DNA from: Jiella pelagia
GTDB taxonomy: Bacteria > Pseudomonadota > Alphaproteobacteria > Rhizobiales > Rhizobiaceae
DNA length: 64,000 bases
Assembly (NCBI RefSeq): GCF_026898155.1
Contig: NZ_CP114029.1
Location: forward strand, 503,501-567,500
Reading direction: 5' to 3'
The position numbers and the translations under genes are program-made. How positions within the stretch are numbered: position 1 is the first letter of the stretch; each line of letters starts with the position of its first letter. Under the pieces are notes generated by a model. The model saw only the letters and a program-made list of their open reading frames with translations. It made no database searches and was not told the DNA's origin. Shown one piece after another: positions 19,273 through 28,760 of the stretch.

Positions 19273-19719
19273 ATGATCTGCATCCGCCCGATCGTCGCCG
19301 CCGACGAACCCGAATGGCGCCGGCTGTGGACCGGCTATCTCAAGTTCTATGGGACAGAGGTGCCGGAGCCCGTCTACGCCTCGACCTTCGCGCGGCTGAT
19401 GGGGAACGAGCCCTATGATCCGATCGGCCTCTTCGCAGTCGAAGACGGCCGGCCCGTCGGCTTGGTGCACTATCTCTTCCACCGCCACTGCTGGCGCATC
19501 GAGAACGTCTGCTACCTGCAGGATCTATTTGCCGATCCCGCCGTGCGCGGCCAAGGCGTCGGCCGCGCCCTGATCGAGGCGGTCTACAGGGCCGCCGAGG
19601 AAGCGGGCTGCCCGACGGTCTACTGGATGACCCAGGAATTCAACTATGCCGGCCGCATGCTCTACGACCGCATCGGCGAGAAGACGCCCTTCATCAAGTA
19701 CCAGCGCCCGGCCGGGTGA
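19273..19719 (+). CDS. GNAT-family N-acetyltransferase
   Basis: A 148-residue acetyltransferase. The acetyl-CoA pyrophosphate loop is DPAVRGQGVGRALIEAV near residue 90 and the beta-5/helix-4 part is PTVYWMTQEFN with the closing tyrosine region MLYDRIGEKTPFIKY. The ATG gives MICIRPIVAADEPEW, a normal GNAT beginning. It stands alone, convergent with the DUF4424 gene. The substrate is unknown. Confidence 0.88.
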   Translation: MICIRPIVAADEPEWRRLWTGYLKFYGTEVPEPVYASTFARLMGNEPYDPIGLFAVEDGRPVGLVHYLFHRHCWRIENVCYLQDLFADPAVRGQGVGRALIEAVYRAAEEAGCPTVYWMTQEFNYAGRMLYDRIGEKTPFIKYQRPAG

Positions 19720-19734
19720 GACGCCGCCCTCCGC

Positions 19735-20737
19735 TCAATCCCCGGTCGGCACGAAGATCAGAACGTTGAGGTTCGCCGTCGGCGTGAAATTCCTCTTGCG
19801 GACCTCGAATTTCGTCGGCCCGACCTTCTTCACGCCGTCGGCGCAGAAGCTGACGAGGTTCTTCGGCGCGCCCTTGTCCACCGTCAGCTTGAAGTCGCCG
19901 ATGGCATTGGCCCAGTTCGCGCCGGTGACGAGCACGTAGTCGACGTGTCGCTCGGCGTAGGGAATTGAGCCGAACTCCGTCTTCTTCGCCGCCTTCTGCA
20001 GCGTCGCCATCAGGGCGTCGTCGATGCAGTAGGTCTTGCGAAGGGCGGCGGTCTCCGCCTCGAAATCCTCGGCGCCGACCATCGTGCCGAGATTGACATA
20101 GACCGAGGGCTCGTAGCGATGCTCGACCCGCACCTCCTCGCCGGCGGGAAAGGTCTGCGTCCAGTGGTAGGTCGCCCTGAAGGTCCAGTGCGGGATCAGG
20201 TGTCGTTCCCAGGCGTTGCCTTCCTCGCCCTCCTCCGTCATCGCCAGGCCCGACCGCAGCGCGTCCTTCCTGGCATCGACGCCGAGCGCGTTGAGCCGTT
20301 CATCCGCCTCCTCGCCGAACGGCTCGAGAGGCAGGCCGAGGGAAGTCAGCTTTTGGGTGACATCCGTATCGCCGACCACGGCCCGCTTCTCGCGCGCCAT
20401 TTCGACGGGCTTGCCGTTCACCAGCGTCTTGAAGGCGAGCGGATCGTTGATGTCGCCCGACGGCACGGAGCGGTCGCCCTCGTAGAGGCTCGATCTTCAC
20501 GTCGGGCATCGGGAACGCCACCGTCGAGGTCACGTCCTGATCGGTGACGTTCCTGAAGACGTAGCGCACGACGATCTCCTTCTCGGAGATCGACAGATCC
20601 TCGCTCGCCATCTCGACGGCGTCCGTCGTCTCGAAGACGAGGCCGCCCGAGGCCGTATTGGCCATGGTGTCGTTGGCAAAAGCCTGGGTGTGTCCAGCGG
20701 CGAGAATCGCAGCGGCGGCGAGAAAGCGGCAGATCAT
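19735..20737 (-). CDS. DUF4424-family exported protein (apparent frameshift)
   Basis: About 333 residues with a signal peptide (MICRFLAAAAILAAGHTQAFA) and the DUF4424 features ISEKEIVVRYVFRN, VAFPMPDVKI near residue 80, and WTQTFPAGEEVRVEHRYEPS near 215. The family is predicted to be periplasmic, with no known activity. GAGGCTC at 20485-20491 breaks the frame; with one base removed KIE continues into LYEGDRSVPSGDINDPLAF. The preceding leftward gene is another exported protein, so the pair may work together. Confidence 0.8.
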
Positions 20738-20857
20738 GTGACGAACTCCTGAATGCGGCGGAGACGGACGCGGATCGGCACGGCGCCCGAGGGGGCGGCC
20801 GTGCCGGCTCTCATCATTTGCTTCGCCATCCCTTTCCAAAAGGGATGATGCGACGCA

Positions 20858-21832
20858 TCAGGGACAGCGGATCGCGCCGAGGCGGGAGCCGGTCTCCGGG
20901 CCTTCGATGTCGGAGACCTGCCAGAAGCCGGACGAGCCGACGAGGGTCCAGACGATCGACTTCCGCTCGCCGAAATTGCGGAAGTCGGCCTCGACCAGCA
21001 TCTGGCCGTTGGCGGCCCGCGAGGCGTTCAGCTTCAGCGTCCGCTTGATCTCGGTGATGTCGTAATCCTGCGCGTCGACGAACGGGTTGACGTCGATGCA
21101 CGATCCTCCCGGTCCGTTGTTCGCATGGATCACGTCGACCGCGGGGTTGGTGAAGAAGCCCTCGTTGTCGGGGCTCAGTCCCTCCGTCAGCATCTCGTCG
21201 GTGTAGAACGTCGTCCGAACGTATTCCGCTGCATCGGCGCTCTCGTCGGGCCCGGCGGTCGGGGCGGGCTGCGGGCCGCCTCCGCTGATGTCTTCCGCGC
21301 AGCTCGACAGGACGCCTTCAGGCGCCCTGCCCTCGGTGCAGAAGATTCCGCCCCAGTGATAGCCGACGCCGATCGGCGAATCGACCTTGAACCACTTGTA
21401 CTCGTCGAACCAGATGCCGGTGTCTTCGAGAATGTTGATGTCGTCGTCCGGCTGCAGGCTGCCGAGCTTGGCGTAGTCCATGCCGGGGCCGGCGCGCAGG
21501 ATGCCGCCATAGGAAAGGCCCCGCTGGATCTCGGCGGCCTGCTGGCGACGCGTCGGGCGCTCATTGCCCCGTGATCGGGTATTGCGATCTTCTGTCTGCT
21601 GCTCGCCGGCCTCGCGCTCCATCTCGATCATCGTCTGGATGTCGCCGCTGCATTGAGGATTGACCGAGGCCCAGAGGCTCTCGTCCTGGAAGCAGCGACC
21701 GACGGAGACCCGCCCACACAGTTCCTTGACCAGGTTCTGGCAAGCCGGGGCGAAGCCCTGGGCCGAAGCCGGCGCTATCGAGCCGGCGGCGATCACCAAG
21801 CTCGCCGCCGCAAAAATTCGCCACATCGGCAT
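20858..21832 (-). CDS. exported protein with SH3-like domain
   Basis: A 324-residue protein with a signal peptide (about 1-24, ending APASAQ), a cysteine-bearing segment (CQNLVKELCGRVSVGRCF), a charged linker rich in E, R and T, and an SH3 type 3-like region near residue 105-165 (GGILRAGPGMDYAKLGSLQP, then WFKVDSPIGVGYHWGG). The C-terminal 100 residues form an unassigned domain ending in VGSSGFWQVSDIEGP. GGGAGTGACAA precedes the ATG. It is probably periplasmic and may bind cell wall; its role is unknown. Confidence 0.7.
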   Translation of the reverse strand: MPMWRIFAAASLVIAAGSIAPASAQGFAPACQNLVKELCGRVSVGRCFQDESLWASVNPQCSGDIQTMIEMEREAGEQQTEDRNTRSRGNERPTRRQQAAEIQRGLSYGGILRAGPGMDYAKLGSLQPDDDINILEDTGIWFDEYKWFKVDSPIGVGYHWGGIFCTEGRAPEGVLSSCAEDISGGGPQPAPTAGPDESADAAEYVRTTFYTDEMLTEGLSPDNEGFFTNPAVDVIHANNGPGGSCIDVNPFVDAQDYDITEIKRTLKLNASRAANGQMLVEADFRNFGERKSIVWTLVGSSGFWQVSDIEGPETGSRLGAIRCP

Positions 21833-22085
21833 TTGTCACTCCCAATCGAGGTTTCGGCAAGCATTGCCCGTTCGATGAGCCGGGGTGGACGGGTGCGTTC
21901 GTCGGCCAAGCCGAGCGGAAACGACCTTCGCCCTCGGCCAGTCGGGTTTCAGAAGAAGGGTGGCCGGTGAGGATCCCGTGCCTGAAAAGGCCGGAAGGCG
22001 GCCCGATCGCCTTGCAATGGGATCGGCCCGGACCGAGACCAACCGGCCGGAACAGCGAGGTGGCCAAGCACAATCCCGCTCCGCC

Positions 22086-22433
22086 TCATTCGGTGGTCAA
22101 TCTCTTCGACGTCACGCGGACGATCGCGATGCCGCAATAGTCGATGTCCCGGTCGTAGAAGGAACCGTCGGAAAACTTCACATAGGTGCGGACACTGCAA
22201 CGCGTGTCGCCCTTGTCCTTGAAGCTCAGCGTCAGCCCGGTGCCGCGGTCCATCGGCTCGCGGAGCCAGTTGCGGCTCCACTCTCCGTTCCGCTGGATCG
22301 TGCTGATCTGCGTGACGGCCTGGCGCGAGTCGTTGAAGAAATTGAAGCTCCAGTCGTTCTTGTGGAGATCGTCCGCGTGCCCCGCCCCGCCGAGAAAGAC
22401 CATCGCGAGTGCGACAAAGAAGAGACGGCGCAT
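22086..22433 (-). CDS. small exported protein of unknown function
   Basis: A 115-residue product with a clear signal peptide (MRRLFFVALAMVFLGGAGHA) and a mature part beginning DDLHKNDWSFNFFNDSRQAV. Two cysteines in the mature part (SVRTYVKF preceded by RC, and YCGIAIV) could form a disulphide. The SWSFNFFNDS-like start resembles short periplasmic proteins of rhizobia, but I do not recognise a named family. Confidence 0.6.
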   Translation of the reverse strand: MRRLFFVALAMVFLGGAGHADDLHKNDWSFNFFNDSRQAVTQISTIQRNGEWSRNWLREPMDRGTGLTLSFKDKGDTRCSVRTYVKFSDGSFYDRDIDYCGIAIVRVTSKRLTTE

Positions 22434-22644
22434 AGGGCTTACAGGTCCATCGTTGAAGTCGATGTTCCGTAAGGCGAGGCGGCCTGCTCATCAATACGCA
22501 AGCCCAGTCCGGAGCGCGAAATGGACGCTCCGCAGACAGATCGGGACGCTGGGGCGACCGGAAAGCCGTCCGCTGCCCCAACGCCATTCACAGCCCGCCC
22601 CGTATGGCGCGCGAAGTGGCACCTGCGGGGCGAGCATGATGGGG

Positions 22645-22674
22645 CTTCCTGCCGGCGTTCGCGTCGGCAGGAAG
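22645..22674. terminator. hairpin 3' of the host-attachment-like gene
   Basis: CTTCCTGCCG and its exact reverse complement CGGCAGGAAG enclose a 10-base loop, starting 10 bases beyond the stop of the gene at 22684. No T-run is present on either side. Confidence 0.5.
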
Positions 22675-22683
22675 CAGGAGGGT

Positions 22684-23127
22684 TCAGGCCGCCAGGAGCT
22701 TCTCGATCTGGTCGAGCGGATGGTTGGTGAGATCCTTGTCGATTTCGCCCACGATCCTCGCCTGCACCTCCTTGTGGAAATGCTGGCGCATCTCACCGAG
22801 GATCCTCGGGGGGGCGACAATGACGATCTTCTCGAACTGGCCACGATGGGCCATTTTGTAGAGAAGATCGGCGATCTCGGCAGCGAAGCGCTCCTTTTCG
22901 AGCTGGTGCCAGTCGGTATCCTCTACTGCGGAGCGATGATTTCCGCCGCCGTCGTGCAACCGGCCGGGCTTGTTGGCGCCCTGCTCACGATCCGGCGGAT
23001 TTTCATGTTCCTCGACCCGGCGAATCGCGAAATTCGGCAGGTCGCTGTCACCGAGGTTTTCCAGAAAAAGCGCCTTCTCCCCATCGGCGACGAGGATCCA
23101 GGTCTTGTGGTCGATCGGCTTGTCCAT
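22684..23127 (-). CDS. host attachment family protein
   Basis: A 147-residue protein with the family's opening KTWILVADGEKALFLEN, a central RSAVEDTDWHQLEKERFAAE and the closing FEKIVIVAPPRILGEMRQHF and DLTNHPLDQIEKLL. The fold is related to archaeal release factor-like RNase-H-type domains (baeRF). The name comes from an Agrobacterium plant-attachment locus; the biochemical role is unsettled. It is uninterrupted and monocistronic. Confidence 0.85.
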   Translation of the reverse strand: MDKPIDHKTWILVADGEKALFLENLGDSDLPNFAIRRVEEHENPPDREQGANKPGRLHDGGGNHRSAVEDTDWHQLEKERFAAEIADLLYKMAHRGQFEKIVIVAPPRILGEMRQHFHKEVQARIVGEIDKDLTNHPLDQIEKLLAA

Positions 23128-23375
23128 GGTGGCTTTGCCCTTTCGTTTTGTCTGCGGCCGGCCCGTAGCCGGTCTCCGTCAACAACGTTCGCGGGGCCGG
23201 TTGCGTTTCGCCTGGCCGGCATGCGGCGGGCAGGTCGATCGATTTTGACGAAATTGTTAACCTTGTCCCGCGATCGTGCTTCGGTCATGGCAGATTGGCA
23301 CCACCCGTTAAGGTCGCGTGGGGGATATTGCAGGCTCCAAACGCCCGAATGGATCAACCCCATCCGAGTACTGCC

Positions 23376-24167
23376 ATGCTGCCATCAATATCCGTCCGCG
23401 CCCTTCGGAACACCGTCCTCGTGATCCTGGCTGCCAGCCTTTCAGGTTGCGGCTCGACCTCGCTCATGGGTCGCCGGGTGATGAGCGAACACGAGTGCAT
23501 GACGCGCGTCATGTATTTCGAGTCCAACCGCTCGAGCCCCGAGGGCATGCTCGCCGTCGGTACCGTGGTGATGAACCGGGTCGAGAGCGAGAAATATCCC
23601 AACAGCGTCTGCGCCGTCGTGGGCCAGAAGAAGCAGTTCGCCCCCGGTGTCCTCAGCCGCGAAATGGGCAAAGGGAGCAAGCTGGCCGCGGAAATGGCGA
23701 CGAAAGTCATGAAGGGCGGCCGCCACAGCTATGTCCGCGACGCCAAGTTCTTCCACACAGCGGGCATGACCTTCCCCTATACCAACATGCATTATCTGGT
23801 CGAGGCAGGCGGCAACGTCTTCTACGAGAAGCGCAAGAACGCCCGCCGCAAGAGCGATCCGGCCTTCGTCAATCCGCCCGGCCTCGAGGCGGCAAACCGC
23901 GCGGCGCGAGTGATGCTGACGGGCTACCAGACCACGTCGGCGCAAAGGGGCTACAGATCCGCCCCGGTGCAGGCGCTCGCTGCCCAGGCGCCGCGTGGAT
24001 TGGCTCCAGCACACGTGCGCCAGCCGCAGGCGTTGCCCGTGCCGGCCGCGCCCCCGCTCCCCATGGAGACGTTCGCCGCCAGTGCACCGATGCAGTCGAG
24101 CGCCGGCCAGGCCATGCTGCAGCCGATCAGCATCGACGATGTCATTGCCGCCAATGGCGGCTTCTGA
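23376..24167 (+). CDS. SleB-type cell wall hydrolase lipoprotein
   Basis: About 263 residues. The leader ends in a lipobox (LAASLSGC), so the protein is probably a lipoprotein. The SleB/Hydrolase_2 domain spans about residues 35-165: a catalytic glutamate candidate in MYFESNRSSPEGM, then MNRVESEKYPNSVCAVV, KQFAP and FFHTAGMTFPY. The C-terminal 90 residues are rich in alanine, glutamine and proline and of low complexity. It likely trims peptidoglycan. An ATG at 23349 would add nine residues ahead of the leader, so the start is not certain. Confidence 0.8.
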   Translation: MLPSISVRALRNTVLVILAASLSGCGSTSLMGRRVMSEHECMTRVMYFESNRSSPEGMLAVGTVVMNRVESEKYPNSVCAVVGQKKQFAPGVLSREMGKGSKLAAEMATKVMKGGRHSYVRDAKFFHTAGMTFPYTNMHYLVEAGGNVFYEKRKNARRKSDPAFVNPPGLEAANRAARVMLTGYQTTSAQRGYRSAPVQALAAQAPRGLAPAHVRQPQALPVPAAPPLPMETFAASAPMQSSAGQAMLQPISIDDVIAANGGF

Positions 24168-24283
24168 TTTGCCGCCAGATCCCGGCAGACCTGCCGTCGA
24201 TATCCAAGGCCGATAGCTGAGGCCGCAATGAGGTTCGGCTCATCATCAGGGCCGCTGCTGCAGCAGGCCGGTGCATTGCACGA

Positions 24284-25186
24284 TCAGGCGAAGAGCCGCG
24301 CCCCCTGCCCGGCCCGCTCGCGAAAACTGTCGGCGATGTGTTCGGCGAGAGCTTCAGCAACCGGACCCGACCCCTCCCGCGTCATCATGTCGACCCTGTA
24401 GGTGCCGATCGGCGGTAGGCCGCCCGGCCCGTCGAGCCGCACGAGGCGGGGCGAAAGCACGCTCATCGGCAGGGCGGCGATGGCGAGATCGGCCTCGACG
24501 GCGGCGATCTGCGCCTGGCACTGCTCGCTGGAATAGGCGATGCGGTAGTCGCGCCCCGCACGGTCGAGGGAATCCAGCGCCAGGGCTCGCCAGAAGCAGC
24601 CGTGCTCGGCCAGAGCCAGCGGCAGCGGGTCGCGCATGGCGGCGCAGCCGTTCTTCAGCCCGACCCAGACGAGCATTTCCGTATGCACCTCGCGCACGGG
24701 CAGGCCCCCACCCTCCTCGCAGGTGAACAGTGCAACGTCGAGCGCCCCTGCAATGCACCGGCGCCTCAACTCGGCGCTCGTATCGAGCCGCACCTCGACC
24801 TCGACATGGGGATGGGTCGAAGCGAAGCGCTTGAGGATCTCCGGCACCGCAAAGACACCCGAGTCGTTCGGCGCGCCGAAGCGCACCCGCCCCTCCATCA
24901 CCGGCCGGCGGAAATACGACAGGGCATCGTCGTTGAGCTTCAGCATCTTGCGGGCGAAGCCGAGCAGGTATTCACCGTCGCTCGTCAGCTCCACGACCCG
25001 CGCTTCGCGGCGAAACAGCGGCCGGCCGAGAGTCTCCTCCAGCTTCTTGACCTGCAGGCTGACCGCCGAGGGCGATCGAAACACCCGCTCGGCCGCCCGG
25101 CTGAAATTGCCGGTCTCGCAGATCGCGACGAATGTCCGCGCAAGATCGATGTCGAGATTGGTCACGACAGGCGCCATCTGGTTCAT
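24284..25186 (-). CDS. LysR-family transcriptional regulator
   Basis: A 300-residue regulator. The N-terminal helix-turn-helix covers about residues 13-65 (FVAICETGNFSRAAERVFRS and LQVKKLEETLGRPLF), followed by a substrate-binding domain beginning VRFGAPNDSGVFAVPE near 100. It is transcribed divergently from a DUF1127-like gene; this LysR/DUF1127 pair is a frequent arrangement in Hyphomicrobiales, and the regulator probably controls its small neighbour. The effector is unknown. Confidence 0.88.
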   Translation of the reverse strand: MNQMAPVVTNLDIDLARTFVAICETGNFSRAAERVFRSPSAVSLQVKKLEETLGRPLFRREARVVELTSDGEYLLGFARKMLKLNDDALSYFRRPVMEGRVRFGAPNDSGVFAVPEILKRFASTHPHVEVEVRLDTSAELRRRCIAGALDVALFTCEEGGGLPVREVHTEMLVWVGLKNGCAAMRDPLPLALAEHGCFWRALALDSLDRAGRDYRIAYSSEQCQAQIAAVEADLAIAALPMSVLSPRLVRLDGPGGLPPIGTYRVDMMTREGSGPVAEALAEHIADSFRERAGQGARLFA

Positions 25187-25307
25187 ATCGCTGACTCTTT
25201 TGTTTTCAATGAGCTTTACTCAAAGATATCATTAAACCTTTTCGTTCGACTCATCAATCCCGCGAGCCCACTCTCTGTGCCGAAGATGGAGCACAAAGGA
25301 GAGTGAC

Positions 25308-25583
25308 ATGCTTCAGTGGGTTTATTCGCCGCGCATCGAGGACAGGGCCGCAACAAACCTCCGCACCGGGTCGGGAGGCTGGCTCCGATCATGGACGCAG
25401 GAGCGACGCCGCCAGAAGCTGCGCCGCGAGGCGATCGCGACGCTGCTCAGGGTCGATGCCGACATCCTCAGGGACATCACCGGGCTGGAGCGGCACCAGG
25501 TCGAGGCGGCTGCCAGCATGCCGCTGGAGGCGGACGCCTTGAAGCGGTTGCAAGAGCTTCAGCGCGACCGGTCCGGTCGCTGA
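25308..25583 (+). CDS. DUF1127-like small protein
   Basis: A 91-residue basic protein with strong ribosome-binding sequence AAAGGAG 6 bases before the ATG. The centre, WTQERRRQKLRREAIATLLR, continues with DADILRDITGLERHQVEAAA, which follows the DUF1127 pattern of an arginine-rich helix and an LxD/DIG-like turn. Members of this family can bind RNA or affect phosphate and stress physiology in rhizobia. Divergent from the LysR gene at 25186. Confidence 0.72.
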   Translation: MLQWVYSPRIEDRAATNLRTGSGGWLRSWTQERRRQKLRREAIATLLRVDADILRDITGLERHQVEAAASMPLEADALKRLQELQRDRSGR

Positions 25584-26143
25584 CCTCAAGGATCACTGCA
25601 TCGAAGGGTGCATTGCGCAAATGGCGGTGGAATTCGATTGAACCCGACGCCGCCGTTGCGCCTCGCCCTGCGCCAGTCAAGGATCCGTGAAGCCATCACA
25701 GAAAGCAACTGCGCCCAATGCGCGTAAAAGTATGTGCCTGGGCATAGAGCGGATGAAATTCATTTGACCGGCCACGATGCTATCCCAAGCTGCCGATATG
25801 TTCGAACAGGTAGGAACACTTTCTGCGATGTTTTACAATAGGTTGGCCGTATCTTGCTATATAATCAGTCTTGCATAGCATGAAACTCACGGTCCATGAA
25901 TTATTAAAGTGGAGCAATTTCTTAGCGCAATCATAGACTTAAAATCCATCACGTCTGAACCGTTCGCAGTTCGTTAATCGGTCCATCGATATAACGATGA
26001 GGAATATTTCAGACGGAATGAGTAAGATTGTACAGAGGGGATAGCCGAAGCAGTAGAACCGCTTCGGACGCCCCAATGCTCCTGCTCATTCAGCTGTTTT
26101 GGCCGATGCCGTAAATCAAGCGGCGGATCTGGTGGAGGGAATG
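25584..26143. other. long AT-leaning intergenic region upstream of the chemoreceptor
   Basis: About 560 bases with no convincing gene. The stretch 25680-26000 is visibly richer in A and T than the flanks and may hold the chemoreceptor promoter. A TTG at 26099 could add 15 residues to the receptor but lacks a binding site. No repeat, tRNA or terminator hairpin stands out. Confidence 0.5.
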
Positions 26144-27932
26144 ATGTTTGGATTGAATGGCATGACGGGTGCAACATCCTCTGCGGTCCTCGCGGCCCTG
26201 AGCAAGTCGTTGGCGATCATCGAGTTCAAGGTCGACGGCACGATCATCACGGCGAACAAGAACTTCTGCGAGGCGATAGGCTACGAGGCTCACCGAAATG
26301 GTGGGCAAGCACCACTCGATGTTCATCGACGAGGCCGAGCGGAATTCCCCGGCTTATCGGGAATTCTGGGCAAAGCTCGGGCGTGGCGAATTCGACGCCC
26401 GGCAATACAAGCGCCTGGGCAAGAACGGCAAGGAGATCTGGATCGAGGCCTCCTACAACCCGGTTCTTTCCGGCAGCAAGGTGGTCAAGGTCGTCAAGGT
26501 CGCGACCGACATTACGGCCGCCAAGCTCGACTCCGCCGAAAATGCCGGCAAGCTCGACGCGATCTCCCGGGCCCAGGCGGTCATCGAGTTCCGCCCGGAC
26601 GGGACGATCCTCACCGCCAACGAAAACTTCTGCAACGCCATCGGATACTCGCCCGACGAGATCAAGGGCCGCCACCACTCGATGTTCGTCGAGCCGGCCT
26701 ATGCAAGCAGCGCCGAATATCGGGAGATGTGGGCCAGGCTCGGCCGCGGCGAATTTGTCGCCAACGAATTCAAGCGCATCGGCAAGGGCGGCAAGGAGAT
26801 CTACATCCAGGCCTCCTACAATCCTATCTTCGACATGAACGGCAAGATCTTGAAGATCGTCAAGTTCGCCAGCGACGTCACCGGCCGCGTCGATGCCGTC
26901 AACACGATCGCCGCCGCACTGGGAAGCCTCGCCGAGGGTGACGTCTCACTGGAGCTGAAAGAGCCGTTCATCCCGACACTGGACAAGCTGCGGCTCGACT
27001 TCAACGGGTCGGTGGCTGTGCTGCGCGAGGCGCTGACGGCCGTTGGAGACACGTCCTCGACGATATCCTACGCCACCGAGGAGATCCGTGTCGCCTCGGA
27101 CGATCTGGCGCGGCGCACCGAGCAGCAGGCGGCCTCCGTCGAAGAGACCTCCGCCGCCCTCGGCGAACTGGCCGACACCGTGCGCATCTCCGCCGGCCGC
27201 GCCGAGGAGGCAGGATCCCTTGTCGCCAAGACCAAGGCGGGCGCAGAGACTTCCGGCGAAGTCGTCCGGCGGGCCGTCGCCGCCATGGGACAGATCGAAG
27301 CGTCGTCGGGCCAGATCTCCCAGATCATCGGGGTGATCGACGAGATCGCGTTCCAGACCAATCTTTTGGCGCTCAACGCCGGCGTCGAGGCGGCTAGGGC
27401 GGGCGAAGCCGGGAAGGGCTTTGCGGTCGTGGCTCAGGAGGTGCGGGCGCTCGCCCAGCGCTCGGCGGAAGCCGCCAAGGAGATCAAGGGACTGATCCAG
27501 AAGTCCACCTCGCAGGTCGAGGAAGGCGTTTCGCTCGTCGGCGAGACCGGCAAGGCGCTGCAGTCGATCGTCGCCGAGGTCCAGGTCATCGACCAGAACG
27601 TCCGCGCCATCGTCGAGGCCGCCCGCAGTCAGGCGACCGGCCTTGCCGAGATCAACAAGGCGGTGAACTCGATCGACGAGGGGACGCAGCAGAACGCGAC
27701 CATGGTCGAGGAAGCGACTGCCGCCTGCCATAACCTTGCGGCACAGACCGCCGAACTGGACGTCCTGATCGGCAGGTTCGAACTTGGCCGGGGCAGCAAG
27801 ACCGCATCGGCGGCGGCAAACCGATCCAAGCGTGAAGTTTCGCCCGCCCGTAAACTTCAAGGCAACCTGAATCGGGCATATTCGACCAACGGCAACGCTG
27901 CGCTCAAGCAGGACAATTGGGAAGACTTCTGA
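26144..27932 (+). CDS. soluble chemoreceptor with two PAS domains (apparent frameshift)
   Basis: About 595 residues with no membrane segment, so cytoplasmic. Two PAS domains near residues 25-135 and 150-255 share the phrases [11 protein letters not shown] / [17 protein letters not shown] and EASYNPV / QASYNPI, and look like a recent tandem duplication. The signalling domain has the hairpin tip [18 protein letters not shown] near 410; the usual NAA is NAG. GAGGCTC at 26285-26291 breaks the frame inside PAS1, and one base less restores [12 protein letters not shown]. The C-terminus ends NWEDF, which looks like a pentapeptide tether for CheR/CheB. TGATG links it to cheW. Confidence 0.88.
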
Positions 27933-28423
27933 TGCTGGGTCAGACATTCGACACGATCCATACCGATCTCGGCGACGCCGCGATCGAGATCATCGCCTTC
28001 GAGATCGGCGGCCAGCAGTTCTGCGTGCGCACGACGGCCGTCCGCGAAATTCGGGGGTGGAGCAAGTCCACCCCCCTGCCCGGCTCTCCGCATGAAATCA
28101 TGGGCATGATGAACCTGCGCGGCTCGATCATCCCGATCGTCAACATGGCCTCGAAGCTCGGCATGATGCCCTCCGAGCCCGACGCCAGGAGCGCCGTCAT
28201 CGTCGCCGAGGTGCAAAACGCGGTCATCGGCCTTCTGGTCGACCGGGTGGCCGACATTCTGACGGTCGAGGCGAAGATGGTTCAGCCGACGCCGGAAATG
28301 CGCGGCAGCTTCACCGGCGGCTACGTCACCGGCGTCCTGGCCACCGGCCAGGGCATGATCTGCTTCCTCGACCTCGACCGCATGTTCGCGGGCTTCACGA
28401 TCGAGGAAGAAGCCGCCGCCTGA
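27932..28423 (+). CDS. cheW: CheW chemotaxis coupling protein
   Basis: A 163-residue CheW domain linking receptors to CheA. Recognisable parts are IIAFEIGGQQFCVRTTAVRE near residue 15, STPLPGSPHEIMGMMNLRG near 50, IIPIVNMASKLGM near 70 and GLLVDRVADILTV near 110. The ATG overlaps the receptor's TGA, so the two are made together, probably in fixed ratio. No cheA, cheY or cheR sits beside it. Confidence 0.93.
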   Translation: MLGQTFDTIHTDLGDAAIEIIAFEIGGQQFCVRTTAVREIRGWSKSTPLPGSPHEIMGMMNLRGSIIPIVNMASKLGMMPSEPDARSAVIVAEVQNAVIGLLVDRVADILTVEAKMVQPTPEMRGSFTGGYVTGVLATGQGMICFLDLDRMFAGFTIEEEAAA

Positions 28424-28760
28424 CACGGCGGGGTCAGCCGCATCTGGCCGGCGCCCCGGGCTCCTCGTGGATTTCGAGGCGCCCGGATGGGCCCCTCGGA
28501 CCAGGGCTTCGTGTCGCGCTGGCGGCATCACGCGGACCACGGCGGGTTCACCATTCGGATCGGGCATCGCCCGGTTCGGATCCCTTGATGCCAATTGCGG
28601 CCGCCCCGCTCTTTGAAGGGCAGTCGCTGACTTCATTTGGCGGATGCCCGCGCCGCTGCGGCGGCGACGCCAAGTGGCTGTGACTTTTCGCAGATCGCGC
28701 CACTTGCCGAATGCAGCGGCGGCGACAGCTTCGTGCCGTCTCATGCGCGTCGGAGGCTCC
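28424..28760. other. intergenic region after cheW
   Basis: These 337 bases show no gene with family features. A GGAGG just before 28761 is the ribosome-binding site of the next gene. Promoter elements are not obvious. Confidence 0.5.
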
